Counted from the stretch's first letter, positions 45,260-55,219 are shown. The stretch is DNA of 64,000 bases from Sphingomonas mucosissima (GCF_002197665.1 NZ_NBBJ01000003.1:124001-188000); one strand, 5' to 3'. A program made the numbers and translations. The notes: a model not told the origin generated them from the sequence alone.

Positions 45260-46403
45260 GGCGGATCATCCTGCCCTGGGAGCCCTGCGCGCCGTCCTCC
45301 AGCACATAGATCGAGCCATCGGGCGCCTGCTCCACTTCACGGATGCGGGCGCCCATGTCCCATTGATCGCCCTTGCGCGCGTTCGTGCCGTCCAGATCGA
45401 CGCGGACCAGCGCCTTTGACGAAAGGCCGCCGATAAACGCGTCGCCCTTCCATTGCGGAAACAGGTCCCCGGAATAAATCATCAGCCCGCCCGGCGAGAT
45501 CACCGGTGTCCACCAGACCTTGGGCGCCTCAAACCCATCGCCTGGGGCATGGTCAGGGATCGGCTTGCCATCATAATGATCGCCGTTCGACACCTTGGGA
45601 TAGCCGTAGTTGCGGCCGGGAAGCACGAGGTTCAGCTCATCGCCGCCCTTCGGCCCCATCTCCTGTTCCCACAGGTTGCCGGCCGCATCAAAGGCGATGC
45701 CCAGCAGGTTGCGATGGCCATAGCTCCACACAGCCGGATGGAAGCCTTTGGCGGCGAGCGGGTTGCCGGGCGCGGGCCTGCCGTCTGGCGTCAGGCGCAG
45801 CACCTTGCCAAGCGTCGCCTTCGGATCTTGCGCGGGATCAAACTTCTGTCGCTCGCCATTGGTGAAGAAGAGGTAGCGGCCATCGGGCGAGAACGCGATC
45901 CGACCGGAATAATGGCCGGCGCCTGACACGAAGGGCGTGGCGCGGAACAGCACTTCGATCTGGCGCAGCTTTTCCCCACCCGCCGTTGCATCGTCGAGCA
46001 CGCCGCGCGCGAGCACCACACCCTTGCCGCCCGCTTCTGCTGCGGACCAGCTGAGATAGACGCGCTTCGATCGCGTAAAGTCGGGCGCCAGCACGACGTC
46101 CATCAACCCACCCTGCCCTTCGGCATCCACCGGCAGTGTGGCAAGCTGCACGCGGCTCTTCCCATCGGCAGCGACAAGCAGGAGCGCGCCCTGCTTCTCT
46201 GTTACCAGCATTCGGCCGTCCGGTAGGAACGTCATGGCCCACGGCTGGTCAAAGTCGGCAATCACCGTCTCGACAAACGGCTTACCCGTTGACGCGGTGG
46301 CAGCGCCGTTCTGTGCCTCCGCCGCGGGGTCGGCGGGCTGCGGCTCGGCAGAGCAGGCGGTGGCGGCCAGCAGACCGGCAACGAAAAGGCTGCGTGAGAT
46401 CAC
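45243..46403 (-). CDS. PQQ-dependent sugar dehydrogenase-like lipoprotein
   Basis: A 386-residue beta-propeller of the soluble aldose dehydrogenase (YliI/Asd-like) family. The N-terminal stretch ISRSLFVAGLLAATACS is a signal peptide with a Cys suited to lipid attachment, although its lipobox is weak. Propeller motifs follow: QPWAMTFLPDGRMLVTEK, GQGGLMDVVLAPDF, SGRIAFSPDGRYLFF, GHRNLLGIAFDAAGNLWEQEMGPKG. The GTG at 46403 is chosen because AAGGAG precedes it, over an ATG 21 nt upstream. It would oxidise a sugar in the periplasm using PQQ made elsewhere or taken up. Confidence 0.9.
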   Translation of the reverse strand: MISRSLFVAGLLAATACSAEPQPADPAAEAQNGAATASTGKPFVETVIADFDQPWAMTFLPDGRMLVTEKQGALLLVAADGKSRVQLATLPVDAEGQGGLMDVVLAPDFTRSKRVYLSWSAAEAGGKGVVLARGVLDDATAGGEKLRQIEVLFRATPFVSGAGHYSGRIAFSPDGRYLFFTNGERQKFDPAQDPKATLGKVLRLTPDGRPAPGNPLAAKGFHPAVWSYGHRNLLGIAFDAAGNLWEQEMGPKGGDELNLVLPGRNYGYPKVSNGDHYDGKPIPDHAPGDGFEAPKVWWTPVISPGGLMIYSGDLFPQWKGDAFIGGLSSKALVRVDLDGTNARKGDQWDMGARIREVEQAPDGSIYVLEDGAQGSQGRMIRLTPAR

Positions 46404-46488
46404 GGTAACTCCTTGGGTCGGCATGGCGTCAAAATCCTCCGGAAGCCGCAGCAGTTCCCCATCCCCTATCTGCGCTCACGCGCAGACG

Positions 46489-46929
46489 TCATGCAGCTGA
46501 CGGGCGGTCCGCATCATTCTTCCAAAGCCCGGGGGTGGCGAGTTCCAAGACATGGCCGTCGGGATCGTTGAAGTAGAGGCTCCGCCCGCCCGCCGGCCAC
46601 GAGACTTCCTGCGTGATCGCAACACCATGCGTCGCCAACTGCGCGCGCCACGGTTCGTAATCGGCAGCAATGATGGCAAACGCCATGTGCAAAGGGCCAA
46701 GTCCGTCATGGCCCGGGATCGTCCCGCGCGGCGTCACCACATCCTCAATGGATTTTCCTCGGGCGAACACGAGCAACACGCCGCCATGCCCCGCATCAAA
46801 AGCAGTAAGACGGTCGCTCTCGAACATCGGGGAAAGCCCCAGCACATCGCGGAAGAACGCTGCCGACCGCGCCATGTCGTCGACATAGAGCGCCGTTTCC
46901 AGAACCCCCGCGATGCCCGGCCGGGTCAC
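46489..46929 (-). CDS. VOC (glyoxalase/bleomycin-resistance fold) protein
   Basis: A 146-residue single VOC protein: VLETALYVDDMARSAAFFRDVLG at the N-terminus and GPLHMAFAI, SLYFNDPDGHVLELATPGL near the C-terminus, supplying the His/Glu metal ligands. It begins at a GTG (46929) whose GTGA overlaps the UDP-glucose dehydrogenase stop. Upstream in-frame codons inside ugd are rejected. Substrate unknown; a lyase, dioxygenase or resistance role is possible. Confidence 0.85.
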   Translation of the reverse strand: MTRPGIAGVLETALYVDDMARSAAFFRDVLGLSPMFESDRLTAFDAGHGGVLLVFARGKSIEDVVTPRGTIPGHDGLGPLHMAFAIIAADYEPWRAQLATHGVAITQEVSWPAGGRSLYFNDPDGHVLELATPGLWKNDADRPSAA

Positions 46930-48230
46930 CGGCCGATAGCCGTATAGCTGAAGCCGGCACGCTCTGCATCCTGACGCTCGTAGATGTTGCGCAGGTCGAC
47001 AAGCACGGGTGCCTTCATCGTCCGCTTGAGCCGCGCCAGATCGAGCGCACGAAACGCGTCCCATTCGGTAACGATCGCCACCGCATCAGCGCCGTCTGCC
47101 GCCTCGTACGGATCCCCACAATAGACCAGCGATGCCGGCATCACGCCCTTGGCGGCATCCATCCCCTCCGGATCATAAGCCTTCACGGTCACGCCGGCAT
47201 CGATCAGGCTCTGCACAATCGCGATCGAGGGCGCGTCGCGCATGTCGTCGGTGTTGGGCTTGAAGGTAAGGCCGAGGACCGCAACGGTCCTGCCGCGGGG
47301 ATCTGCGCCAAGCGCGGCGACGACCTTGCGGCCCATTGCGCGCTTTCGGACGTCATTCACCTTCACGACGGCTTCGACGACGTGCACCGGCGTGTCGAAA
47401 TCCTCCGCCGTCTTCAGCAACGCCAGCGTGTCCTTCGGGAAGCACGAGCCGCCATAGCCCGGCCCGGCGTGGAGGAACTTGCGCCCGATCCGATTGTCGA
47501 GCCCGATGCCGCGGGCCACGTCCTTCACGTCGGCGCCTACCGCTTCGCAAAGGTTCGCTATTTCGTTGATGAAGGTGATCTTGGTCGCCAGAAAGGCATT
47601 GGCGGCATATTTGGTGAGCTCGGACGTGCGGCGTCCCGTGAACAGGATCGGGCTCTCGCCAAGATAGAGCGGCCGATAGATTTCGCGCATCACCTCGCGC
47701 GCACGCTCGTCATCCGTACCGATGACGATGCGATCCGGCCGCTTGAAGTCTCCGATCGCGGCGCCCTCGCGCAGGAACTCCGGATTGGACACGACCGCGA
47801 ACTCAATATCCGGGCGGGTATCGCGCAGGATCTGCTCCACCCGGTCACCCGTGCCAACCGGAACGGTCGATTTGGTGACGACCACGAGCGGACCCGTTGC
47901 GGCCCGTGCGATCTCCTCGGTGGCGGCATAGACGTACGACAGGTCGGCATGGCCATCGCCGCGGCGCGACGGCGTGCCGACGGCAATGAACACGGCATCC
48001 GCGCCCGCCACGCCAGACGCCAGATCGGTGGTGAAAGTCAGCCGGCCCGCCGCGACATTGCTGGCGACCAGCTGGTCTAGACCCGGCTCATAGATCGGCA
48101 TGCGTCCGGCGTGCAGCGCGTCAATCTTGCCCGCATCCTTGTCGACGCAGCATACGGCGTGGCCGAAATCAGCGAAGCACGCCCCCGACACGAGCCCGAC
48201 GTACCCCGAGCCGATCATCGTAATGCGCAT
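46926..48230 (-). CDS. ugd: UDP-glucose 6-dehydrogenase
   Basis: Oxidises UDP-glucose to UDP-glucuronate, a precursor of exopolysaccharides. The 434 residues start MRITMIGSGYVGLVSGACF (NAD motif), contain the catalytic Cys263 in GYGGSCFPKDTLAL, and VLGLTFKPNTDDMRDAPS in the C-terminal domain. Length and motifs fit the bacterial UGD/TuaD type. The start at 48230 is the family start; upstream frame sequence is unrelated. A sugar-nucleotide epimerase lies upstream, suggesting a polysaccharide locus remnant. Confidence 0.97.
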   Translation of the reverse strand: MRITMIGSGYVGLVSGACFADFGHAVCCVDKDAGKIDALHAGRMPIYEPGLDQLVASNVAAGRLTFTTDLASGVAGADAVFIAVGTPSRRGDGHADLSYVYAATEEIARAATGPLVVVTKSTVPVGTGDRVEQILRDTRPDIEFAVVSNPEFLREGAAIGDFKRPDRIVIGTDDERAREVMREIYRPLYLGESPILFTGRRTSELTKYAANAFLATKITFINEIANLCEAVGADVKDVARGIGLDNRIGRKFLHAGPGYGGSCFPKDTLALLKTAEDFDTPVHVVEAVVKVNDVRKRAMGRKVVAALGADPRGRTVAVLGLTFKPNTDDMRDAPSIAIVQSLIDAGVTVKAYDPEGMDAAKGVMPASLVYCGDPYEAADGADAVAIVTEWDAFRALDLARLKRTMKAPVLVDLRNIYERQDAERAGFSYTAIGR

Positions 48231-48407
48231 ATGCTGATGCCCCCTTCGATAGCCTGCCTCGGCGCTGCCCGGCCTTGCTCTACGTAGTGCACCGGATTTC
48301 ATCAACCGGTGGCGTCTGTATCTCCGAAGCGGATCAGACCAGCCAACCCTCAGCGAAGCACTGCGGCGGCCCCGGCCGCGTCTTGCTGCAGGTTCAGGCA
48401 CTGGCAG

Positions 48408-49340
48408 TCAGCCAGCGATCAGCCCAAATGATGCGGTATATTGACGGATACCGTCTTCGAGCGGCCGATTCTGGTGGAGCCCCATTTGGCGTAGTCGCTC
48501 CACATTAAGGACTAGTCGGGGCACGTCCGCCGGACGTGCAGGAAGGAAATTTAGGGGCATGCCGCGGCCAGTCACCTGCTCAACGATGCGCACGACATCC
48601 AATAACGAATGCCCCTCGCCACTACCGATGTTCAACGTCATGCCAACCGCATCCTGCGCGATCAGCGCGCCGACCATCGCAACAAGATCGTCGATATGGA
48701 TATAGTCGCGCGTACTGGAGCCATCCCCCCAGACATCAAGCGCACGCCTGTCGCGGATGCGCCCCAGCAGCACGGAAACAAGACCCTGTCCCCCGTCGAG
48801 CGGCTGCCCTGGCCCGTAGGGGTTGGATGGCCGGAGGATCAGCGTCCGCAGCCCGCATGAGCGCTCCAGAAATCGAAGGTGAAGCTCCGTCTCCAGCTTG
48901 GACTGGCCATAGAAGCTGATCGGCGCGCAGGGGTCGTCTTCCGAGGCAAGCCCTTCGACCCCCGCGCCGTAGACCGTGCCGCCCGAGGAAAAGTAGATCA
49001 GGCGCGCACCCGCATCGGCGAGCGCACGCCCCAACCGGATCGTTGGCGTCAGTACCGCTTCCCGTTCCGCGAGATAATCGGACAGGCCGCTCGACGGCTT
49101 CAATCCCGAAACCAGGTGAACAACCGTGTCGACCGCCTCGCGCCGGACAAGCGCGGCAAGGTCCTCAACCGCCTTCAGCGCGAACGGCATAGGCAGTACC
49201 GCTGCCGATCGCGGGACGTGATCCGTTGTGCGCGCCGCCACAAAAACCTTGTGACCAGCCGCAACGAGCGAACGGCCAAGATTGGTGCCGATGAATCCCG
49301 TGCCACCCAGCAATAGGATCGTTCGCTGCCGGGTGGTCAC
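48408..49340 (-). CDS. NAD-dependent epimerase/dehydratase
   Basis: Extended SDR of 310 residues acting on a nucleotide sugar. The Rossmann motif is LLLGGTGFIGTNLG near residue 10, the catalytic region IYFSSGGTVYG and YGQSKLETE (YxxxK), and DGSSTRDYIHIDDLV is the substrate-binding region. The GTG at 49340 is chosen because its GTGA overlaps the TGA of a short upstream frame; an ATG 45 nt upstream is less likely. It probably takes part in surface polysaccharide synthesis with ugd; the sugar is not known. Confidence 0.9.
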   Translation of the reverse strand: MTTRQRTILLLGGTGFIGTNLGRSLVAAGHKVFVAARTTDHVPRSAAVLPMPFALKAVEDLAALVRREAVDTVVHLVSGLKPSSGLSDYLAEREAVLTPTIRLGRALADAGARLIYFSSGGTVYGAGVEGLASEDDPCAPISFYGQSKLETELHLRFLERSCGLRTLILRPSNPYGPGQPLDGGQGLVSVLLGRIRDRRALDVWGDGSSTRDYIHIDDLVAMVGALIAQDAVGMTLNIGSGEGHSLLDVVRIVEQVTGRGMPLNFLPARPADVPRLVLNVERLRQMGLHQNRPLEDGIRQYTASFGLIAG

Positions 49341-49508
49341 GCGGCTCTCATCAGGTGACGCAACCGTGCCCCAGGCCTGTGCCACACGGCCAAGTGGATC
49401 GCCCGCTTGACCTTGGCGGCGGGATCAAGGTCGCCCATCGCCGCCTCGCCAGATACAGCCAGTCGCCAGTGATAGCGCCACGAACACAAGCAAGCCCTCT
49501 GCCTCCTT
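49337..49508 (-). pseudogene. Possible C-terminal remnant of a polysaccharide gene
   Basis: The minus-strand frame that ends in TGA at 49337 reads WRYHWRLAVSGEAAMGDLDP and ends RPGARLRHLMRAA; a stop precedes it near 49508. The GTGA overlap with the epimerase is the kind of junction kept by real gene pairs, and the composition looks like the end of a glycosyltransferase or similar enzyme whose body is gone. A 33-residue start at MGDLD is alternatively possible. Identity is an inference. Confidence 0.3.
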
Positions 49509-49830
49509 CACGCCCGTTCCCATCACCACTCGGCCGGATTCGTAAGGGCGAACCAGTGCGATTGTAAGGCGGTTGTTCGGCGCAGCCGATCGAACGCGCC
49601 GAAGAGTCAGCCGGCGGGTGATTGCCTGCCCGAGCCGTCACTCAGGCGCAGGAGGCTATGATGTTGTTTTCGCACCCTTCGGCGCTCATCACTCGGTAGC
49701 TGCGCTCGATCACTTCCGTCCGGCCTTATCACATGTGCGGTGATCGTGCGTGGCAGGCCGCATACCCAAAGCAGCGACCTGCGCGTCCTGGACACGCATT
49801 CTGGCGAACCAAACGCCCCGCCTTGAGCCC
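49509..49830. other. Intergenic region between the epimerase remnant and cobT
   Basis: No gene is supportable here. The region contains short open frames in several phases and is less GC-biased by codon position than its surroundings. It may be decayed coding DNA left by a deletion in the polysaccharide locus. Confidence 0.4.
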
Positions 49831-51654
49831 CTATTCCGCGTCGAACAGCGCGGCGAGTTGCTCGATGATCGTGCCGCCCAATTGCTCCGCATCCATGATC
49901 GTCACCGCGCGGCTGTAATAGCGCGTCACGTCATGCCCGATCCCGATCGCGATGAGCTCCACGGGAGACTTGCGCTCGATCCAGTCGATCACTTGGCGCA
50001 GGTGCCGCTCCAGATAGGAGCCGCTGTTCACCGACAGCGTTGAATCATCCACCGGCGCACCGTCGGAGATCACCATGAGGATCCGCCGCTCCTCCGGTCG
50101 CGCGATCAGGCGGGTGTGCGCCCACAGCAGCGCCTCGCCGTCGATATTCTCCTTCAGCAGCCCTTCGCGCATCATCAGGCCGAGCGAATTGCGCGCCCGC
50201 CGCCATGGTTCGTCCGCCATTTTGTAAACGATATGGCGCACGTCGTTCAGCCGGCCCGGCTGCGGCGGTCGTCCGGCAGCAAGCCATGTTTCCCGGCTCT
50301 GCCCACCCTTCCAGGCGCGGGTCGTGAAGCCCAGGATCTCCGTCTTCACGCCGCACCGTTCCAGCGTGCGGGCGAGGATGTCCGCGCTGATCGCCGCAAT
50401 CGAGATTGGCCGCCCGCGCATCGATCCCGAATTGTCGATCAGCAGCGTGACCACCGTGTCCTTGAACTCGGTGTCCTTTTCCACCTTGTACGACAGCGAC
50501 TGCATCGGGTTGATGACGACCCGTGCCAAACGGGCCGCGTCCAGCAGGCCCTCCTCCTGGTCGAAATTCCATGACCGGTTCTGCTGCGCCATCAGTCGGC
50601 GTTGCAGGCGGTTGGCGAGACGCGACACGACCGCCTGCAAGGGCACGAGCTGCTGATCGAGATAGCCGCGCAGTCGTGCCAGCTCGTCATTGTCGCACAA
50701 TTCGGAGGCTGCGATCACCTCATCGAATTGCGTGGTCCACGCCTTGTATTCGAACTGCGGCGACCAATCCGCCGGCGGGCGGTTCGGGCGCACGGGCTGC
50801 ATGCCCTCCTCACCATCGTCGCCCGGCTCGCCGTCGAGATCGTCGTAGCTTTCCTCGCCCTGCTCCTGGCCTTCGCCGTCGCTGTCATCCGACTCGCGCT
50901 GCTCGCCGCGCTGCTCCGATTCGGCCTGCCCCTCGCCGTCCTGGCTCTCGCCTTCCTCGCCCTCGTCCTGCTGCTCGCTGTCGGTGCCTTCGTCCTCGTT
51001 GCCGCCGTCGTCGCTTTCCTCGGGCGCCTGATCACCCTCAACGAGTTCGAGATCCTCCAGCAGCTTCATCGCGAGCGACTGAAAGGCGCGCTGATCGTCC
51101 AGCGCAAAGGCGAGGTTTGACAGATCGGCGCGCTGCTCGATCCACTCGCGGACCAGGGCAAGTCCCGGCTGGGCAGCGTCGGGCGATTGCTCGCCGGTCA
51201 GCGCCTCGCGCACCAGCAGCCCAAGCGCGGTCGACAGCGGCACCTCGTCGCGCGTCCGGGCGCGGGTGATCGGATCCGCCCGCAGCCGCACGTCCAGCGC
51301 CCGCGCCAGGTTATCGGTGATCCCCTGATAGCCACGGCTGCCAAGCGCCTCGACACGCGCGCCTTCCACCGCGTCGAACACCGCCCGCGCCAGTGCCTCC
51401 TGCGGCGCGCCGCGCTGGTGGAGCGCAATATCGTGATGCTTCAGCCGCAGCGCGAAACCATCGGCGAATCCACGCGCCTCCGCCACCTGATCGGCAGGCA
51501 GACTGCGGGCCGGCATCGGCACCTTGAGATGCTTGCCGGACTGGGTCGGCGCGTCGGCGGTGAAGGCAAGCTCCACCTCCTGCTCCTCGGACAGCGCACG
51601 CGACGCGCCGCCAAGAACGTTCTTGAACCGGTCGAGAGGCGTTTCGGTGGCCAT
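49831..51654 (-). CDS. cobT: Cobaltochelatase subunit CobT
   Basis: Part of the ATP-dependent aerobic cobaltochelatase with CobS and CobN. The 607 residues comprise an N-terminal helical domain, a very acidic Glu/Asp/Gln/Ser-rich linker at about 205-280, and a C-terminal von Willebrand A domain with MIDAS motif DNSGSM near residue 405. The VWA also includes [14 protein letters not shown]. Length matches typical CobT. It is separated from cobS by a sulfotransferase gene, a break in the usual adjacent pair. No cobN or other corrin genes are in the window. Confidence 0.96.
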   Translation of the reverse strand: MATETPLDRFKNVLGGASRALSEEQEVELAFTADAPTQSGKHLKVPMPARSLPADQVAEARGFADGFALRLKHHDIALHQRGAPQEALARAVFDAVEGARVEALGSRGYQGITDNLARALDVRLRADPITRARTRDEVPLSTALGLLVREALTGEQSPDAAQPGLALVREWIEQRADLSNLAFALDDQRAFQSLAMKLLEDLELVEGDQAPEESDDGGNEDEGTDSEQQDEGEEGESQDGEGQAESEQRGEQRESDDSDGEGQEQGEESYDDLDGEPGDDGEEGMQPVRPNRPPADWSPQFEYKAWTTQFDEVIAASELCDNDELARLRGYLDQQLVPLQAVVSRLANRLQRRLMAQQNRSWNFDQEEGLLDAARLARVVINPMQSLSYKVEKDTEFKDTVVTLLIDNSGSMRGRPISIAAISADILARTLERCGVKTEILGFTTRAWKGGQSRETWLAAGRPPQPGRLNDVRHIVYKMADEPWRRARNSLGLMMREGLLKENIDGEALLWAHTRLIARPEERRILMVISDGAPVDDSTLSVNSGSYLERHLRQVIDWIERKSPVELIAIGIGHDVTRYYSRAVTIMDAEQLGGTIIEQLAALFDAE

Positions 51655-51696
51655 GGCTTTATCCTAATCTCATCGTGGCTGCACACAAGCGGCGCT

Positions 51697-52959
51697 CTAT
51701 TTAGGATCGAGTTGGTCGCGGAGCGCGAGAAGGTGCGCATTGTCGGGCACCTCACGAAGCCCGGCCGCGACCGCTTCACGCGCGTCTTCGGTCCGCCCGG
51801 CGCCGTGAAGAATGTCGGCCAGGACATTCCAATAGGCGGCAGACTGCGGCCGCAGCAGCACCGCTTCGCGGATCTCCGCCTCGGCAAGGTCGATACGGTT
51901 CCCGCGGCGATGATGGAGGGCACGATAGTAACGGGTCTCGGCGCGGGATTGGGCCTCTCTATCGATAACGCTGAGAAGTGCGTCGATCAGCGCGACCGAA
52001 GCGTCACGCCACGTCCGCACCGCCGGCTCGGGCCGCTCCGGATAATCGTCGAACCGATCGTCGAACAATGTTTGACGATCGGGAAACCAGCGACGACATA
52101 TCTCGGCTTCGTCCTGCGCGTAGCCTTGAACAAAGCTCATCGCCTGATCGCGCGCGACAGGCAAGGCGCTGGCGCGATCAGGCCGCAACGTCTCCGCAAC
52201 CGCTTCGCGCACGGCCAGTTGCTGTGCCTTCGGCAGGTCGGCCGAAGCCTTGTCGATCACGCGAAGCACGGCCTGGCCGCTCGGATCGAGCGAAACGTTC
52301 TGATCGTCGACGGGTGTCAGCGCCGGAAGCTCGAAGCGTGTCGTGAAGTCGTCGAGAATTGAACCGTTGATGAGATCGGGTCGATGGAAAATGCCGACGT
52401 GAACGTGCTCCTCGCCGAAAACTCGCGCCCAGCGATCGAGCAACACCGGGTAATCGAGCAGCGTCGACCCCGCGAAACGCGCAAAGGAAAAGGACGGTCC
52501 CGGTCCGTTGCGCATCGCCGTTGCATGAAAGCTCATCGCCATCCGGTCCCACCGTCGGAGATAAACGGCAACTTCAACCGTGTCGAAATACCGTGCGAGC
52601 AGTGCCTGAAGTTGCTGCAGAGATGCCGCGCTGATGAGCCGAGACTGCGCATGTTCGGTGGAAAAGACAAAGCGCGCGCCACTATGCGCGGCGATTTCGG
52701 CGGCGAGGCGCTCTTCCAAACGCCTGACAAAAGCGGCGTGCGATTCGCCTGACATCAGGCCGATATGCGGCGCTAGGTCAGCGACCTGTGTGTCGGCGTC
52801 CGCCGCCGCGTAGACCAGCGCCGCATGGCCCGCTCCGCCAAGATCGGGGTAGCGAACCCCAAGATCGGCCAGCCGTGCAGCATCCCTACAAAACGCCGTC
52901 TGCAGCGTGGTGGTACCGGTCTTCTCCGCGCCGATGTGCAGGATGGCGCGGCGCGTCAT
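51697..52959 (-). CDS. Sulfotransferase-like protein with C-terminal TPR
   Basis: A 420-residue protein starting MTRRAILHIGAEKTGTTTLQ; GAEKTGTTTLQ is the PAPS-binding P-loop of sulfotransferases. RFVFSTEHAQSRL and VEVAVYLRRWDRMAMSFHA fit the 3'-phosphate binding region. The last 85 residues read as TPR helices (YYRALHHRRGNRIDLAEAEI, YWNVLADILHGAGRTEDA). It could sulfate a surface glycan or small metabolite. It sits between cobS and cobT on the same strand with short spacers (10 and 42 nt), so it is probably cotranscribed with them. Confidence 0.82.
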   Translation of the reverse strand: MTRRAILHIGAEKTGTTTLQTAFCRDAARLADLGVRYPDLGGAGHAALVYAAADADTQVADLAPHIGLMSGESHAAFVRRLEERLAAEIAAHSGARFVFSTEHAQSRLISAASLQQLQALLARYFDTVEVAVYLRRWDRMAMSFHATAMRNGPGPSFSFARFAGSTLLDYPVLLDRWARVFGEEHVHVGIFHRPDLINGSILDDFTTRFELPALTPVDDQNVSLDPSGQAVLRVIDKASADLPKAQQLAVREAVAETLRPDRASALPVARDQAMSFVQGYAQDEAEICRRWFPDRQTLFDDRFDDYPERPEPAVRTWRDASVALIDALLSVIDREAQSRAETRYYRALHHRRGNRIDLAEAEIREAVLLRPQSAAYWNVLADILHGAGRTEDAREAVAAGLREVPDNAHLLALRDQLDPK

Positions 52960-52969
52960 CGCTCGCGCA

Positions 52970-53974
52970 TCAGCCCTTTCCGACCACGCTCTCCGGCAGG
53001 TCCTTCCCGAACACGCGCTGGTAATATTCCGCCACCAGCGGCCGCTCGGCCTCATCGCACTTGTTGAGGAACGACAGGCGGAATGCGAAGCCGACGTCCT
53101 TGAAGATCAGCGTGTTCTGCGCCCAGGTGATCACCGTGCGCGGGCTCATCACGGTGGAGATGTCGCCGTTGATGAAGCCCTTGCGCGTCAGGTCGGCCAC
53201 GCGGACCATGTCTTCGACCTGCTTCTTGCCGTCGGGCTTGTCATATTCGCCCGACTTCGCGAGCACGATGTTCGCCTCGGTCGCGGCCGGCAGATAGTTC
53301 AGCGTGACGACGATGTTCCAGCGGTCCATCTGGCCCTGATTGATCTGCTGCGTGCCATGATACAGCCCGCTCGTATCGCCCAGGCCGACCGTGTTGGCGG
53401 TGGCGAACAGGCGAAAATAGGGGTTCGGCCGGATCACGCGATTCTGGTCGAGCAACGTCAGCTTGCCCTCTGTTTCCAGCACGCGCTGGATCACGAACAT
53501 CACATCCGGGCGCCCGGCGTCATATTCGTCGAAGACGAGCGCGGTCGGCGTCTGCAGCGCCCAGGGCAGCAGGCCTTCGCGGAATTCGGTGATCTGCTGG
53601 CCGTCCTTCAGCACGATCGCGTCGCGGCCAATGAGGTCGATACGGCTGATGTGCGCATCGAGGTTGATGCGGATGCACGGCCATTTCAGCCGCGCCGCGA
53701 CCTGCTCGATGTGCGTCGACTTGCCGGTGCCGTGATAGCCCTGCACCATCACGCGGCGGTTGTGCGCAAAGCCGGCCAGCACCGCCATGGTCGTGTCCGG
53801 ATCGAACACATAGGCGGGGTCGAGATCCGGCACCCGCTCGTCCGCCTCGCTGAAGGCGGGGCATTGCATGTCGCTGTCGATGCCGAACATCTCGCGCACG
53901 CTCACCATCTTGTCGGGCGCGTCGAGGATCGTGGTCTCGCGGCTGTCGGGAAGCGTATTCGGAATGTCGGTCAT
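52970..53974 (-). CDS. cobS: Cobaltochelatase subunit CobS (AAA+ ATPase)
   Basis: AAA+ partner of CobT. The 334 residues include an N-terminal adaptor-like region ([20 protein letters not shown]), Walker [10 protein letters not shown] at about 79-87, Walker [11 protein letters not shown] and the sensor region [16 protein letters not shown]. Length and motifs match the CobS family. The gene ends 10 nt before the sulfotransferase start. No cobalamin riboswitch was recognised in the short upstream spacer. Confidence 0.97.
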   Translation of the reverse strand: MTDIPNTLPDSRETTILDAPDKMVSVREMFGIDSDMQCPAFSEADERVPDLDPAYVFDPDTTMAVLAGFAHNRRVMVQGYHGTGKSTHIEQVAARLKWPCIRINLDAHISRIDLIGRDAIVLKDGQQITEFREGLLPWALQTPTALVFDEYDAGRPDVMFVIQRVLETEGKLTLLDQNRVIRPNPYFRLFATANTVGLGDTSGLYHGTQQINQGQMDRWNIVVTLNYLPAATEANIVLAKSGEYDKPDGKKQVEDMVRVADLTRKGFINGDISTVMSPRTVITWAQNTLIFKDVGFAFRLSFLNKCDEAERPLVAEYYQRVFGKDLPESVVGKG

Positions 53975-54020
53975 GCGCGCCTCGAAAGTAACACGAATGC
54001 CTTAGGCGGTGTTTCGCGGG

Positions 54021-54719
54021 TTATTCAACCTCTGCTTTCGTCGGTAGCCTGAAGAGATCGATGAAGCGTGCCGCCAGTTCCCGGTCCCCGGTGAACACCA
54101 ATTCGCCCGCGGCTTCGGCTTCGGTGATCGGCCATTTGCCATAGGTCAGGTTCGCCATGATCCGCGGCGTGGTGGCGAAATGCACGTCCACCGCCGCACT
54201 CCCGCGCACGATCGGCAAGTCGCCACACTCCAGCCGCGCAACGAACGATTCCGGCCCGAAGGTGAACCCCACCGCCATATCCGGCATCGCCCGCGCCGCC
54301 GCCACATCGATCATCGTGCGCAGCGACAGCATCATCGACGCTGCCGACAACGGCAGCATCGGATCATGATCCGGAGAGCGCGCCGCCCAGGCGCCAAGCG
54401 CCTTGATCGGCTCCTCCGCTTGGTATCCCCAGGCGGTCAGCCCATAAACCTGCACATTGGCAGGCGGCGGCAGCCGTTCGCGCTTCACGATATGCGCGCG
54501 CTCCAGCCCCTCGAGCCGCTGCGTCAGCACATTGGCGCTGATCCCGCCGAGTGACGCCTTCAACTCGCCAAAGCGGCGCGGCCCGAACATCAGCTCGCGC
54601 ACGATCAGCAAGGACCAGCGCTCCCCCACCAACTCCATCGCCAGCGCGGTGCCGCATGCATCGTCATACCACCGTTTTACCGCCCCACTTTCGCCGTTCG
54701 TCATTTTTTCTAACTTCAT
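54021..54719 (-). CDS. HxlR-family transcriptional regulator with C-terminal SCP2-like domain
   Basis: A 232-residue regulator. The N-terminal winged helix shows the HxlR signature CGTALAMELVGERWSLLIVRELMFGPRRFGELKASLGGIS and LTQRLEGLERAHIV. From about residue 130 a second domain (MPDMAVGFTFGPESFVARLE, ANLTYGKWPITEAEAAGELV) looks like a sterol-carrier-type lipid-binding domain. It is divergent from a run of detoxification-type genes and a palindrome lies in the shared spacer, so it probably controls them and itself. Confidence 0.88.
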   Translation of the reverse strand: MKLEKMTNGESGAVKRWYDDACGTALAMELVGERWSLLIVRELMFGPRRFGELKASLGGISANVLTQRLEGLERAHIVKRERLPPPANVQVYGLTAWGYQAEEPIKALGAWAARSPDHDPMLPLSAASMMLSLRTMIDVAAARAMPDMAVGFTFGPESFVARLECGDLPIVRGSAAVDVHFATTPRIMANLTYGKWPITEAEAAGELVFTGDRELAARFIDLFRLPTKAEVE

Positions 54720-54724
54720 GGTTG

Positions 54725-54740
54725 TTTTAGATAACTAAAT
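54725..54740. promoter_or_regulatory. Candidate HxlR operator
   Basis: Inverted repeat TTTAG-ATAA-CTAAA (54726-54739) in the 65-bp spacer between the divergent HxlR and VOC genes. It is the only AT-rich dyad there and lies 6 nt from the HxlR start codon. Operator function is inferred from position. Confidence 0.5.
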
Positions 54741-54784
54741 GCTCCAGAAATCTCAAGCATCGAGTCGCAAACGGAGCGTTTCGC

Positions 54785-55219
54785 ATGACCAAGATGATCT
54801 TCGTGAACCTGCCAGTCGCCAATGTCGCTGCCGCCACTGCCTTCTACGAGGCGCTGGGCTTCACCAAGAACCCGATGTTCTCCAATGAACAAGCGTCGTC
54901 GATGGTCTGGTCAGACGCGATCAGCGTGATGCTGCTCGACACCGCTTTCTACGCCACCTTCACCAACAAGACGCTGATCGACGCGCACACCACCAGCGGC
55001 GTGCTGCTCGCCCTTTCGTTCGACAGCCGGGCCGCCGTGGACGCGATCACCGAGGCGGCGATTGCCGCCGGCGGCCGCGAGACGCGCGACCGGCAGGATC
55101 TCGGCTTCATGTACGGCCGCGCCTTCGAGGATCTCGACGGCCACACCTGGGAGCCGGCGTTCATGGACATGGAAGCGGCCGCGGCAACCATGGATCCCAC
55201 CGCAGCAACCAGCGCCTGA
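54785..55219 (+). CDS. VOC family protein
   Basis: A 144-residue VOC protein starting MTKMIFVNLPVANVAAATAF. The fold markers are ATAFYEALGFTKNPMFS and GRAFEDLDGHTWEPAFMDM. This subgroup is often annotated as a glyoxalase/extradiol-type stress protein; the catalytic metal site is not certain. First gene of a run of nine codirectional genes with short spacers, divergent from the HxlR regulator. Confidence 0.88.
   Translation: MTKMIFVNLPVANVAAATAFYEALGFTKNPMFSNEQASSMVWSDAISVMLLDTAFYATFTNKTLIDAHTTSGVLLALSFDSRAAVDAITEAAIAAGGRETRDRQDLGFMYGRAFEDLDGHTWEPAFMDMEAAAATMDPTAATSA

Noticed and set aside
53975-54020. Cobalamin riboswitch upstream of cobS
   Set aside because: The upstream spacer is only 46 bp to the next gene and has no recognisable B12-box-like sequence.
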